From contig NZ_CP022372.1 of the NCBI RefSeq assembly GCF_002220095.1, positions 3,940,501 through 4,004,500 on the forward strand: 64,000 bases of DNA, given 5' to 3'. The stretch's first letter is position 1. Every line of letters starts with the position of its first letter. The notes under the pieces are model-generated. The model saw nothing but the letters and a program-made list of their open reading frames with translations, made no database searches and was not told where the DNA came from. Positions 34,163-41,673 of this stretch are shown piece after piece. The position numbers and the translations under genes were made by a program. The DNA is from Bosea sp. AS-1 (GTDB taxonomy: Bacteria > Pseudomonadota > Alphaproteobacteria > Rhizobiales > Beijerinckiaceae).

Positions 34163-34930
34163 ATGCGGATCGCGAACTGGATTCTCGGCCTTGGCTTGGC
34201 CTATGGGCTCGGTCTTGCCCCGGCACAGGCCGTCGTCGGCGGACGCGAAGGCGGCCCGGCCGAAGCTGCAACGCTGATGGTGCTGAATGCGCGCGGCGGC
34301 GTCTGCACAGGGATCGTGCTTTCGTCCCGCGCCATCCTCACGGCAGCTCATTGCGCGGCTGGCGGCACGGAGCTGCGCATCCACTGGCGCGCCGGAAGCG
34401 AGCCCGTGCTGATCACCCCGGCCACCGTCAGCCTCCATCCGGAATTCAATGCGAAAGCGGTCAGCAACCGTCGCCGCTCGATCGACCTCGCCCTGATCCG
34501 GCTGGCCGAGTCCCTGCCGGCACGCTTCGCCGCGGCGACGCTCGACGATGGTGCCCAGCCGCGGGCCGGCAGCCCGGTCACGCTCGCCGGCTACGGCGTC
34601 TCGCAGGAAGGCGAGGCCCGGACGACCGGCAGCTATCGCTCAGCCGCCCTCTCCGTCGTCGAGCCCTATGGCCCTGGCCATGTCCTGCTCTGGGCCGCAG
34701 ATCCGGCCGGCGCGGGCAAGCGGCCCGGCGCAGGCGCCTGTCAGGGCGATTCGGGCGGCCCGGTGTTCAACGGGGCCGGCGTCGTCGCCGTGAGCAGCTG
34801 GTCGACCGGCCCGGCCAAGCGCAACTGCGGCCTGCTGAGCCAGGGCGTCCTCGTCGGTCCCCAACGCGGCTGGATCGACGCGACGCTGGCGCAGTGGGGC
34901 GAGAATGCGCGCTGGACGAATGCCCGCTGA
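34163..34930 (+). CDS. exported S1 (chymotrypsin-fold) serine protease A, inside the GTA cluster
   Basis: A 255-residue secreted protease. The signal peptide ends in APAQA directly before VVGG, so export alone exposes the activating N-terminus. The triad is H63 (TAAHC), D108 (SIDLALIRL) and S197 (CQGDSGGP). The specificity position six residues before the serine is G191, not the Asp of trypsin, and WS follows instead of WG, so small or hydrophobic P1 preference is likely. GAGGAG lies 6 bases before the ATG at 34163. It runs opposite to the GTA genes and is a paralogue of the next gene, implying tandem duplication of inserted cargo. Confidence 0.9.
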   Translation: MRIANWILGLGLAYGLGLAPAQAVVGGREGGPAEAATLMVLNARGGVCTGIVLSSRAILTAAHCAAGGTELRIHWRAGSEPVLITPATVSLHPEFNAKAVSNRRRSIDLALIRLAESLPARFAAATLDDGAQPRAGSPVTLAGYGVSQEGEARTTGSYRSAALSVVEPYGPGHVLLWAADPAGAGKRPGAGACQGDSGGPVFNGAGVVAVSSWSTGPAKRNCGLLSQGVLVGPQRGWIDATLAQWGENARWTNAR

Positions 34931-34985
34931 CGGAAATGCTGGACTGCGGCTGCGCAGCTTCTAGATTATCCTGCCGTTCCCGTTG

Positions 34986-35846
34986 ATGTGTTCCATGCTC
35001 GCGCGCACCCTCGCCATCCTCTCCCTCACCTGCGGCCTTGCTCTGGCGACGCAGCCCGCTTCCGCCGTCGTCGGAGGCGTCAACTCGCGCGATGCCGGGG
35101 GGGCCCGCGCCTCGACCGTCAGAATCGAGACCAGCCGGGGCGAATTGTGCTCGGGCGCCGTCATCGCGCCCGAGATCGTCCTGACCGCGGCACATTGCCT
35201 GGCCGATGGCGGCTCGATCAGCGTCGTCAGTCTCGACCCACGTTTCCGGGCGCGGCGCCAGACCGTCATTGCCTTGCTGCCACATCCGAGCTTCGTGCCC
35301 GGCACCACGCCACGCACCCAACCCGGCACGGATCTCGCGCTTCTGCGGCTGGCGCAGCCGCTGCCTTCCGACATCGAGCCGCTGAACCTCGGCGGCCAGC
35401 TCTCGCAGGGTGAAACCGTCACCATGGCTGGCTACGGGCTGTCTGCCGAGAACAACAACAAGACCGCACGGCGCCTGCGCGAGACGCGGCTCGTCAACGC
35501 CGGCAACTACACCACGCAGAACACGGTCAAGGTCGCCGTCGATGTCGAATCGCGCGGCGAGACCCCGGGTGCCGGCGCCTGCCGCGGGGATTCGGGTGGA
35601 CCGGTGCTGCGCGGCACGGCCCGCTCGCGCGATCTCGTCGGCATCGTGAGCTGGTCGAGTGGCCCCCTGAAGACGCGGGCACGCCGCATCTGTGGCGGGT
35701 TCACCGCCATCACGCCGGTGAGCGAATACCGGAACTGGATCGCCGCCGGCAGTGCCAAGCTCCTGGCGCTGGGTGGGGCCCAGCGTCAGGATGAAGCTGT
35801 CCAGCCGCAGATGAACGCCGGCTGGAGTTGGTGGTTCACGCGCTAA
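34986..35846 (+). CDS. exported S1 (chymotrypsin-fold) serine protease B, inside the GTA cluster
   Basis: A ~286-residue secreted protease, tandem to protease A with a 55-base gap. The signal peptide ends QPASA before VVGG (V28). The triad is H70 (TAAHC), D116 (GTDLALLRL) and S203 (CRGDSGGP). The residue at the trypsin-189 position is Gly. A ~25-residue C-terminal extension after the fold (ALGGAQRQDEAVQ...) is absent from A. The start is uncertain: TTG 34983, ATG 34986 and ATG 34995 are in frame and none has a clear ribosome site. It converges on the capsid gene. Confidence 0.9.
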   Translation: MCSMLARTLAILSLTCGLALATQPASAVVGGVNSRDAGGARASTVRIETSRGELCSGAVIAPEIVLTAAHCLADGGSISVVSLDPRFRARRQTVIALLPHPSFVPGTTPRTQPGTDLALLRLAQPLPSDIEPLNLGGQLSQGETVTMAGYGLSAENNNKTARRLRETRLVNAGNYTTQNTVKVAVDVESRGETPGAGACRGDSGGPVLRGTARSRDLVGIVSWSSGPLKTRARRICGGFTAITPVSEYRNWIAAGSAKLLALGGAQRQDEAVQPQMNAGWSWWFTR

Positions 35847-35858
35847 CCCAACCGGGCA

Positions 35859-35882
35859 CCCCACGCTTGTTCGGGCGTGGGG
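35859..35882. terminator. GC-rich hairpin between convergent protease B and g5
   Basis: An 8-bp perfect stem CCCCACGC (35859-35866) / GCGTGGGG (35875-35882) sits between the two convergent stop codons. It could end both transcripts, but no T-run follows on either strand, so termination strength is doubtful. If it does stop g5 transcripts, g6-g15 need a separate promoter. Confidence 0.4.
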
Positions 35883-35894
35883 CGCGCGTAGCCA

Positions 35895-37151
35895 TCACAC
35901 CGCGAATTTGAGGCCCTTGATGGCGGCGAAGTCCTGGACGCCACCACCGACGCGCTTGGTCGTGTAGAACAGGACGTAAGGCTTGGCGGAATACGGATCC
36001 CGCAGGATGCGCACGCCGGCCCGGTCGACGACGAGATAACCGCGGCGGAAATCGCCGAAGGCGATCGAGACCGCGTTGTTGGCGAGGTTCGGCATGTCCT
36101 CCGCCTCCACCAGCGGGAAGCCAAGCAGGGTCGCCGGCGCGCCGGCCGAAGCCGGAGGCTGCCAGAGATAGTTGCCATTGGCATCCTTGAACTTGCGGAT
36201 CGCTCCCTGCGTCTTGCGGTTCATCACGAAGGAGCCGTTCTGGCGGTAGCCGGCCTTCAGCGCATAGACCAGGTCGACCAGCACGTCGGCGGGGTTCGAA
36301 GCGGCGAAGGCACCGGCGACGCCGGTGTTGAGCACACCGATATTGCCCCAGCTCCAGCTTCCCTCGGCAACGGTCGGATAAGCGAGGAAGCCCTTGGGCT
36401 TGTCGACGCCATCACCATTGACGAAGGCCGCGCCCTCCTGCTCCGCGAAGGCGCTTTCGACCTCCTCCGCGATCCACTGGTCGATGTTGACGATGGCGTC
36501 GTCGAGCAGGGTCTGCGTCGCAGCCGGCATGGCGTAGAGCTCCATCGCCGGGAAGGAGAGCTCGGCCAAGGTCGGAGAGCCAGCCTGCGGGCGCGCCGCG
36601 GTCTCGGCCACCCAGCCGGAGGCGGGGCCGGTGGTGGAGAAGGCCTTCTTGTAGGTGCCGGACGAGATGGTGCGGACGGTGGCGAGCGAACGGATCGGCG
36701 AAACGGCCGTCAAGCGGCGCAGGATCTCGCCCTCGACAGTCGAGGGCGCGAGATAGCCGCCATCCGGACCGGAGCCGGCCGAGAGCGCCTTGGCCTCCAG
36801 CCGTTTCAGCCCGCCGGCTTCGCCGCTGCGGACATAGGCGGCGAAGGCTGCCTTGTGCTCGGCGACGAGCGGATCGCGGCGATGGATGCCCTCCCCGTCC
36901 TGGCCAAGCGGCGGCCGGGCACGATCGAGCGTCAGCCGGTCGATGCGGCGCATGGTGTCGTCGAGCGCGGCATCCATGCGGGCAAGCTTCTCCTCGGTCA
37001 ACGGATCGGCACCGTTGCGGGCCTCGATCCCAATGAGACGCTCGTCATTCGTGGCACGGTAGCTCTCCAGCGTGTAACGCAGGTCCTCGAAGGCGAGCGC
37101 GAGATCGGCGCCGGCCGCCTTGGTCTCCGGGGCGGTGTCGAGATGGATCAT
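35895..37151 (-). CDS. GTA major capsid protein, HK97 family (g5)
   Basis: A 418-residue HK97-fold capsid protein. The N-terminal ~110 residues are the charged scaffold-like delta domain, cleaved by the g4 protease. The mature part begins around AFAAYVRSGEAGGLKRLE, with family markers ALSAGSGPDGGYLAPSTVE, WVAETAARPQAGSPTLAEL and PKGFLAYPTVAEGSWSWGN. The C-terminal half follows HK97 order. ATG is preceded by AAGGAGA. It is the last gene of the g1-g5 segment. Confidence 0.96.
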   Translation of the reverse strand: MIHLDTAPETKAAGADLALAFEDLRYTLESYRATNDERLIGIEARNGADPLTEEKLARMDAALDDTMRRIDRLTLDRARPPLGQDGEGIHRRDPLVAEHKAAFAAYVRSGEAGGLKRLEAKALSAGSGPDGGYLAPSTVEGEILRRLTAVSPIRSLATVRTISSGTYKKAFSTTGPASGWVAETAARPQAGSPTLAELSFPAMELYAMPAATQTLLDDAIVNIDQWIAEEVESAFAEQEGAAFVNGDGVDKPKGFLAYPTVAEGSWSWGNIGVLNTGVAGAFAASNPADVLVDLVYALKAGYRQNGSFVMNRKTQGAIRKFKDANGNYLWQPPASAGAPATLLGFPLVEAEDMPNLANNAVSIAFGDFRRGYLVVDRAGVRILRDPYSAKPYVLFYTTKRVGGGVQDFAAIKGLKFAV

Positions 37152-37185
37152 GGGTTCTCCTTGCAGGATTTTCCTGGGGTGAAGG

Positions 37186-37692
37186 TCAGGCGAAAGCGGG
37201 ATTGCGGAAGGCCGTCTTGACGGCGCTGACCCGGGCCTGGGGCAGCATCGGGAAAGTTACGATCGAGACCTCCCAGAGATCGACGCGCTCGAGCCTGCGC
37301 AGGCCCGTGCGCGGCTCGTTGCGGGCGCGTTCAGAGCGAAAGCCGATCGAGAGGCCGTCGATTGCCCCTTCCCGCATCAAAGCGAGGATTTCGCGAGCGC
37401 GGGCGACGGCGAGCGAAAGCCTGCCGCGCACGAAGAGGCCGCGGCTGTCCTCGCTCAGGCTGAGCCAGCGACCGAGGGGCTCGGCCGGATCATGCTGCCA
37501 GAGCAGCTTGACCCCAGACGGCCCGCGCCTTGCGAGGCTGTCACGGAAGGCGCCGGGCTCGACCACGTCCTTGCCGAGATCGGGGATGCGGAAGAGGCTG
37601 GCATAGCCCTCGAACACGCCATCCGGCAGGATTCGAGAAGGCTGCAGCGGCAGGAGCTTCGCTTCGATCGGGAGACGGCAGGATGCGTTCAT
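37186..37692 (-). CDS. GTA prohead protease, HK97 U35 family (g4)
   Basis: A 168-residue prohead maturation protease. The motifs are FEGYASLF (strand 1), LLWQHDPAEPLGRW with the catalytic His, and DGLSIGFRS with the catalytic Ser. Together with LWEVSIVTFPM these give the complete U35 set. It trims the capsid N-terminal domain. ATG at 37692 overlaps the stop of the preceding 59-residue gene by 4 bases. Confidence 0.94.
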   Translation of the reverse strand: MNASCRLPIEAKLLPLQPSRILPDGVFEGYASLFRIPDLGKDVVEPGAFRDSLARRGPSGVKLLWQHDPAEPLGRWLSLSEDSRGLFVRGRLSLAVARAREILALMREGAIDGLSIGFRSERARNEPRTGLRRLERVDLWEVSIVTFPMLPQARVSAVKTAFRNPAFA

Positions 37693-37868
37693 CGGCTGCT
37701 CTCCCCGCCTTTGCCGCCCTGCGGGCGCCCGCTCTCCAGCTTGGCCAGGTTGCGGACGAAATTGCTGAAGGTATCCGCTGTCACGCCGCCAGGCCGTGCC
37801 TTGGCCGGCTGCGCCCGGGCTGAGCCCGGCCGGACCGACGGCGGTTTCGCATCGCGCGTACCCTTCAT
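37689..37868 (-). CDS. 59-residue protein between portal and prohead protease in the GTA cluster
   Basis: A small frame in a chain of ATGA overlaps: its ATG (37866-37868) overlaps the stop of the 66-residue gene, and its stop overlaps the g4 start. The N-terminal half is basic and Pro-rich (MKGTRDAKPPSVRPGSARAQ); the C-terminal half holds a possible helix (TFSNFVRNLAKLES). No known domain is visible. The tight coupling on both sides argues that it is translated. Other GTAs have a small gene at this place (g3.5), but I cannot show homology. Confidence 0.7.
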   Translation of the reverse strand: MKGTRDAKPPSVRPGSARAQPAKARPGGVTADTFSNFVRNLAKLESGRPQGGKGGESSR

Positions 37869-38065
37869 GATTGATCCCCCTCATGGCGTGCGTTGAAGCG
37901 GTTGAGCTCACGGACGAAGTCGTCGAAGCGGCGGTTCGCAGCCGTCAGTTCGCGGAAGACGAGCCAGGCGAGGCCCGATGCGCTCGCCGCCCAGAGCAGC
38001 AGGCCGAGATGGCCGACATCGGCCCGGCCGATGAAGGCCGTGACGATCTGGTCGAGCATGTTCAT
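37865..38065 (-). CDS. 66-residue single-span membrane protein in the GTA cluster
   Basis: A small protein with one probable transmembrane helix (VGHLGLLLWAASASGLAWLVF, residues ~17-37) followed by a charged amphipathic segment (RFDDFVRELNRFNARHEG). Its start overlaps the portal stop by 4 bases (38062-38065) and its stop overlaps the next small gene by 4 bases. RcGTA has a comparable small gene near g3-g4. A membrane protein here is odd for a capsid block and could tether assembly to the membrane; that is speculation. Confidence 0.75.
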   Translation of the reverse strand: MNMLDQIVTAFIGRADVGHLGLLLWAASASGLAWLVFRELTAANRRFDDFVRELNRFNARHEGDQS

Positions 38066-39243
38066 GGCTGTTCCTTCCCGGAGGCACGCCGGCCATAGCC
38101 GACCGCCTCGCGTTTCTCGTCGTCATCGAGGAAATTCGCCGCGCCGAGGCGCCGCCAGAGCGATTCCCGCTCATCGGCCAGCGCCTCGACGGCATCGAGA
38201 TCGGGTTCCAGCGTGATGTCGTCGCCGAAGGCGGGGCCGAGCCATTGCGCAAGCGACTGTGCAGTGCGCCTGACCAACGGGATCACGGTCTGGCGCCAGA
38301 GCGCGCGGTTGGCCTCGGCGAAATTGGCGTGGGTGTTGTCCCCCGGCAGACCCAGCAGCAGCGGCGGTACGCCAAAGGCCAGCGCAATCTCGCGCGCCGC
38401 CACACCCTTGGCCGCGACGAAATCGAGCTCGGCCGGCGTCAGCGACAGTGGCTTCCAGTCAAGCCCGCCTTCGAGGAGAAGCGGGCGCCCGGCATTGCGG
38501 GCTCCCTGGAAGGAATCCTCCAGCTCCTGCTTCAGTCGGTCGAACTGCGCTTCGGTCAGCGTCGCGCCATCAGGCCCATCATAGACCAGCGCACCGGAAG
38601 GCCGTGCGGCGTTGTCGAGCAGCGCCTTGTGCCAATTGCTGGCGGCGTTGTGGATGTCGAGAGCGATCGCCGCCGGCTCGACCGGCGAGAGGCCATAATG
38701 GTCGTCGACCGGGTGGAACAGCGTCAGATGCAGGATCGGCGGCGGGTCGCCCTCGTCCTGTCGGAACCGCACCGTGTCGCTACCGACCGTATAGTCATAG
38801 GCCTCCGGCCAGCCATCGCGGCCAGGCACGACACGCATGCGGTCGGGCCTTAACGCATAAAGCTCGCGCGGCTCACGGCCGGCGCTCACGGCCTCGACAT
38901 AGGCGTTTCCGGCGACGAGGAGGTGCCCGAACAGCATCTCGCGGAAGGCGATGCCGCCCTGGCGTGGATTGGGCCGCTCGATGAGTGCCAGCGCCGGATG
39001 CTCCGGCACCTCGCGGTCTCCGATCTTGGCGACGAGCGGCGTCTGCGCGGCAGCCTCCGCGATGAGGCGGACACAGCGGTGCACCACGGGATTGCGCTCA
39101 TAGCCCTCGCGCGACAGGGCGACATAGTCGCGCGGAGTCCAGACCGCCCGCCCGGCCTCATGCAGGGCGATCAGCGGCCCGACGCGCGAGCGCTTCTGGT
39201 CCGGCGCGGCACGGCCGCGCAGGCTACGAAGGAAATCGAACAT
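38062..39243 (-). CDS. GTA portal protein (g3)
   Basis: A 393-residue HK97-type portal that forms the DNA channel at the capsid vertex. Family parts are YERNPVVHRCVRLIAEAAA, MLFGHLLVAGNAYVEAV, the clip/stem region HPVDDHYGLSPVEPAAIALD, and FGVPPLLLGLPGDNTHANFAEA. Length is normal. The C-terminal ~50 residues are charged and overlap in DNA by 4 bases with the 66-residue gene. Confidence 0.95.
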   Translation of the reverse strand: MFDFLRSLRGRAAPDQKRSRVGPLIALHEAGRAVWTPRDYVALSREGYERNPVVHRCVRLIAEAAAQTPLVAKIGDREVPEHPALALIERPNPRQGGIAFREMLFGHLLVAGNAYVEAVSAGREPRELYALRPDRMRVVPGRDGWPEAYDYTVGSDTVRFRQDEGDPPPILHLTLFHPVDDHYGLSPVEPAAIALDIHNAASNWHKALLDNAARPSGALVYDGPDGATLTEAQFDRLKQELEDSFQGARNAGRPLLLEGGLDWKPLSLTPAELDFVAAKGVAAREIALAFGVPPLLLGLPGDNTHANFAEANRALWRQTVIPLVRRTAQSLAQWLGPAFGDDITLEPDLDAVEALADERESLWRRLGAANFLDDDEKREAVGYGRRASGKEQP

Positions 39244-39282
39244 GGAGATCTCGCTGTTGGAGCGTGAATGAAGCGCCGGGGG

Positions 39283-40629
39283 CTATATCCCCCTCACCCG
39301 CGGCCGGCCCTTGGCTGCGAGCATCAGATGGGTTAGCGCCCAGACGAGCGCATCGAGCCGATCGGGCGAGCGACCGCCTTCGAGACCGCCGGGGCCGAAG
39401 GAACACATCTCGTCCTCCAGCTCCGGAAAGGTTCCGGCATGGCGGACCCTCCCCTGCGCATAGAGCGCAGCGACGGGCTCGGCGCGCAGATATTTGCCGC
39501 GCGTCGCCCTGACCGAGACGACCGGCACGCCGGAATCCACCTCGCGGATGATGCTGTCGACCATCTCCCCGCCCTGGTTGACCTCGACGACCAGCGCATC
39601 GGCCTCGTGGCGGCGATAGAGTGAAACCGCCTTCTCGGCCCATTCCTGCGGCCTGGCGCCGGCGATCGTCGCATCTTCCAGCACATGGCCGAAGCCATCG
39701 CCATCGATGCCAGCCACGACCAGCCCACAACGATCGGCCCGTTGCGAAGATGAGGCGGGCGGGTCGACGGCAACGGCAATGCGGGCGAGCGATGGGGGCA
39801 GCCGTTCGCGGGCCTGCTCGATCATCGCTCTCGTCCAGAGCGCGTCCTGACTCTCCTCGACGATCTCGCCGCCGAGCTCCTGGCGGCCGAGCCGCGTGCC
39901 GCCATAGGTTTCGGTGACGGTGCGGACGAACTCCGCCGCGAGGTTGTAATGGTTGTCCTGTGTCTTCGCCCGGCTGACAGCGACATGCGGCTCGACCAGC
40001 AGGCGCTTGAGCAGCGGAACCGGCCGCGGCGTCGTCGTGACGACCTGCCGCGGATGGTCACCGAGCCGGAGCCCGAATTGCAGCATGTCCCAGCACTCCT
40101 GGAGGTTCGGCCATTTCGCCAGCTCGTCGCACCAGGCCGCGCCGAATTGCGGACCGCGCAGCCCTTCCGGGTCTTCGGCGGAGAAGACCTGTGCGATCGC
40201 GCCGTTTGGCCATTGCAGCCGGCGCAATGAAGGCTGCCAGACCGGCCGCTCCCAGCGCGTATGGATCGAAAGCAGCCCAGAGACGCCCTCGACCATCACA
40301 TCGCGCACCTGCCCCTGTGTCTCGCCAACGAGGGCGATGCGATCCGTCCGCCTGTTGGCGAAAGGCGGGTGGCCCAGCGCCATACCCTTGACCCATTCGG
40401 CCCCCGTGCGAGTCTTGCCCGCCCCGCGTCCGCCGAGAACCAGCCAGATCGGCTTCGGCGGTTCCACTGGCCGCTGATCCCCTCTCGACCAGAGCCACCA
40501 TAGCTCCTGAAGAACCTCGGCCTCTCCGAGCGGAAGCTCAGGGAGCATCTCCGGGATCAGCTTCGCCCAGCTCCCGACGGGCAAGCGCTTCAAGATGTCG
40601 AGCAAGATCCTGACGGAGCTGTGCGACAT
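39283..40629 (-). CDS. GTA terminase large subunit (g2)
   Basis: A ~448-residue packaging motor. The ATPase Walker A is GGRGAGKT (about 66-73), with Walker B in AAWCDELAKW. The nuclease domain has AVDPPAS, DALVVEVNQGG and RLDALVWALTHL with its acidic residues. In GTAs it packages random ~4-5 kb host DNA headfuls. ATG at 40629 gives the family-like N-terminal helical region (LLDILKRLPVGSWAKLIPEM) and overlaps g1 by 92 bases; ATG at 40548 would reduce this to 11 bases. Long overlap of g1 and g2 is seen in related clusters. Confidence 0.93.
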   Translation of the reverse strand: MSHSSVRILLDILKRLPVGSWAKLIPEMLPELPLGEAEVLQELWWLWSRGDQRPVEPPKPIWLVLGGRGAGKTRTGAEWVKGMALGHPPFANRRTDRIALVGETQGQVRDVMVEGVSGLLSIHTRWERPVWQPSLRRLQWPNGAIAQVFSAEDPEGLRGPQFGAAWCDELAKWPNLQECWDMLQFGLRLGDHPRQVVTTTPRPVPLLKRLLVEPHVAVSRAKTQDNHYNLAAEFVRTVTETYGGTRLGRQELGGEIVEESQDALWTRAMIEQARERLPPSLARIAVAVDPPASSSQRADRCGLVVAGIDGDGFGHVLEDATIAGARPQEWAEKAVSLYRRHEADALVVEVNQGGEMVDSIIREVDSGVPVVSVRATRGKYLRAEPVAALYAQGRVRHAGTFPELEDEMCSFGPGGLEGGRSPDRLDALVWALTHLMLAAKGRPRVRGI

Positions 40630-40930
40630 GTCGCAGACCGTCGGCGGCAGAGAGTTCATCCGTGTGTTTGTCCCTCTTGCCGCCCTGCGGTTCCTCGATC
40701 GCGACCAGCTCCCGCACGGTGCGCGCGAGCGTCGCCAGCGCCTTGGCGTCGGCCTCGCTCGCCGCGGCTCCTTTCGGCAGATCGGCGAGATGCTCCTCGT
40801 GGGAGTCGAGCTGGCGCTTGGCAGCACGCCAGAGCTGCCTCACCACCCGCTTGCGCGAGAGCACCGGCTGTTTCGGCTTGGTCGCAAAGGTCGTCGGCTG
40901 CGGCGTATCGCTGTCGTCGTCTTCGGCCAT
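40538..40930 (-). CDS. GTA small terminase-like protein (g1)
   Basis: A 130-residue first gene of the cluster. After an acidic N-terminus (MAEDDDSDTPQP) come basic and helical segments, SRKRVVRQLWRAAKRQLDSH and ALATLARTVRELVAIEEPQG, as in GTA small terminases, which lack sequence-specific DNA recognition. ATG at 40928-40930 has GGAG nearby. A longer frame reaching a TTG at 40996 would run through the terminator-like hairpin and is unlikely. Confidence 0.85.
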   Translation of the reverse strand: MAEDDDSDTPQPTTFATKPKQPVLSRKRVVRQLWRAAKRQLDSHEEHLADLPKGAAASEADAKALATLARTVRELVAIEEPQGGKRDKHTDELSAADGLRHVAQLRQDLARHLEALARRELGEADPGDAP

Positions 40931-40957
40931 GGTTTCCGTCTCCGGATGGCAGCCACG

Positions 40958-40989
40958 AAAAAGCCGCCGGCTGGAGAGCGCGGCGGCTT
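40958..40989 (-). terminator. terminator-like hairpin in the GTA leader
   Basis: On the minus strand a 9-bp stem AAGCCGCCG/CGGCGGCTT (40989-40981 with 40969-40961, 11-base loop) runs into five T in all. It lies about 100 bases after the LOG gene stop and 28 bases before the g1 ATG, so it can end the M20-LOG transcript. It also lies downstream of the candidate GTA promoter and could act as an attenuator. Confidence 0.7.
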
Positions 40990-41016
40990 CGTTCAAGGCA
41001 TATTTCGTGAGCGTTC

Positions 41017-41049
41017 CTGATCTCTACCGGATCAGCGTCACGATGTCAA
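41017..41049 (-). promoter_or_regulatory. candidate GTA promoter with inverted-repeat operator
   Basis: On the minus strand a perfect -35 TTGACA (41049-41044), a 17-base spacer and -10 TAGAGA (41026-41021) precede g1 by about 90 bases. A perfect inverted repeat CTGATC/GATCAG (41017-41022 and 41030-41035, 7-base spacer) covers the -10 element, as expected for a repressor or activator site. Confidence 0.6.
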
Positions 41050-41091
41050 GATAATATTCCTACAACCTGAAGGGGCAATTCCGAGGATAAG

Positions 41092-41673
41092 TCAGACATC
41101 TTCCTTCTCGACCCATTTGTAGGTCGCGGCCGGAACATAGGCTTCCATCCGGTCGAGCAGTGTTGCGGGCTCCGTATCGGTCATCGCCATGGCGCGGTGG
41201 CTCTGCTTGAGGAACCCCGCCTCGACCGTCTGGTCGAGGAAAACCGCCAGCGCGTCGTAGAAGCCGGCGATATTGAGCAGGCCGAGCGGCTTGGCGTGGA
41301 TGCCAAGCTGGCCCCAGGTCCAGATCTCGAACAGTTCCTCGAACGTGCCGATGCCGCCGGGCATGGCGATGAAGCCATCCGACAGTTCGGCCATACGCGC
41401 CTTGCGCGTGTGCATGGTGTCGACGACCTCGAGCCGGGTCAGCCCGACATGGCCGACCTCGCGGTCGCGCAATGCCTGGGGGATGACGCCGTGCACCTCT
41501 CCGCCGGCCTCCATCGCGGCATTGGCGACGACGCCCATCAACCCGACGGCACCGCCGCCATAGACCAGCGTCAGGCCACGCCGGGCGATTTCAGCGCCCA
41601 TGGCGCGGGCGCCGGCTGCATAGACCGGATCATTGCCGGGATTGGAACCACAGAAAACACAGACTGATTTCAT
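41092..41673 (-). CDS. LOG-family cytokinin riboside 5'-monophosphate phosphoribohydrolase
   Basis: A 193-residue TIGR00730 protein that cleaves nucleoside 5'-monophosphates, classically releasing free cytokinin bases, and in bacteria generally acting on AMP-type substrates. It begins [15 protein letters not shown], has the nucleotide-binding [15 protein letters not shown] and the catalytic [12 protein letters not shown]. Its start overlaps the M20 peptidase stop by 4 bases, so the two are co-transcribed. Confidence 0.93.
   Translation of the reverse strand: MKSVCVFCGSNPGNDPVYAAGARAMGAEIARRGLTLVYGGGAVGLMGVVANAAMEAGGEVHGVIPQALRDREVGHVGLTRLEVVDTMHTRKARMAELSDGFIAMPGGIGTFEELFEIWTWGQLGIHAKPLGLLNIAGFYDALAVFLDQTVEAGFLKQSHRAMAMTDTEPATLLDRMEAYVPAATYKWVEKEDV

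Larger units (their letters stand above)
25259..40930 (-). mobile_element. gene transfer agent (RcGTA-like) structural cluster, g1-g15
   Basis: A minus-strand block carrying homologues of every RcGTA structural gene in canonical order: small terminase (g1), large terminase, portal, two tiny genes, prohead protease, capsid, head-tail connector, adaptor, g8, tail tube (g9), g10, chaperone (g10.1), short tape measure (g11), g12, hub (g13), NlpC/P60 (g14) and megatron (g15). Every frame is open, several pairs overlap by 4 bases, and no integrase, repressor or lysis gene is present. This identifies a domesticated GTA and not an active prophage. Two plus-strand protease genes interrupt it between g5 and g6. 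Confidence 0.93.

Noticed and set aside
25259..40930. An inducible temperate prophage
   Set aside because: No integrase, repressor, replication or lysis genes and no flanking attachment repeats; gene order is that of a GTA.
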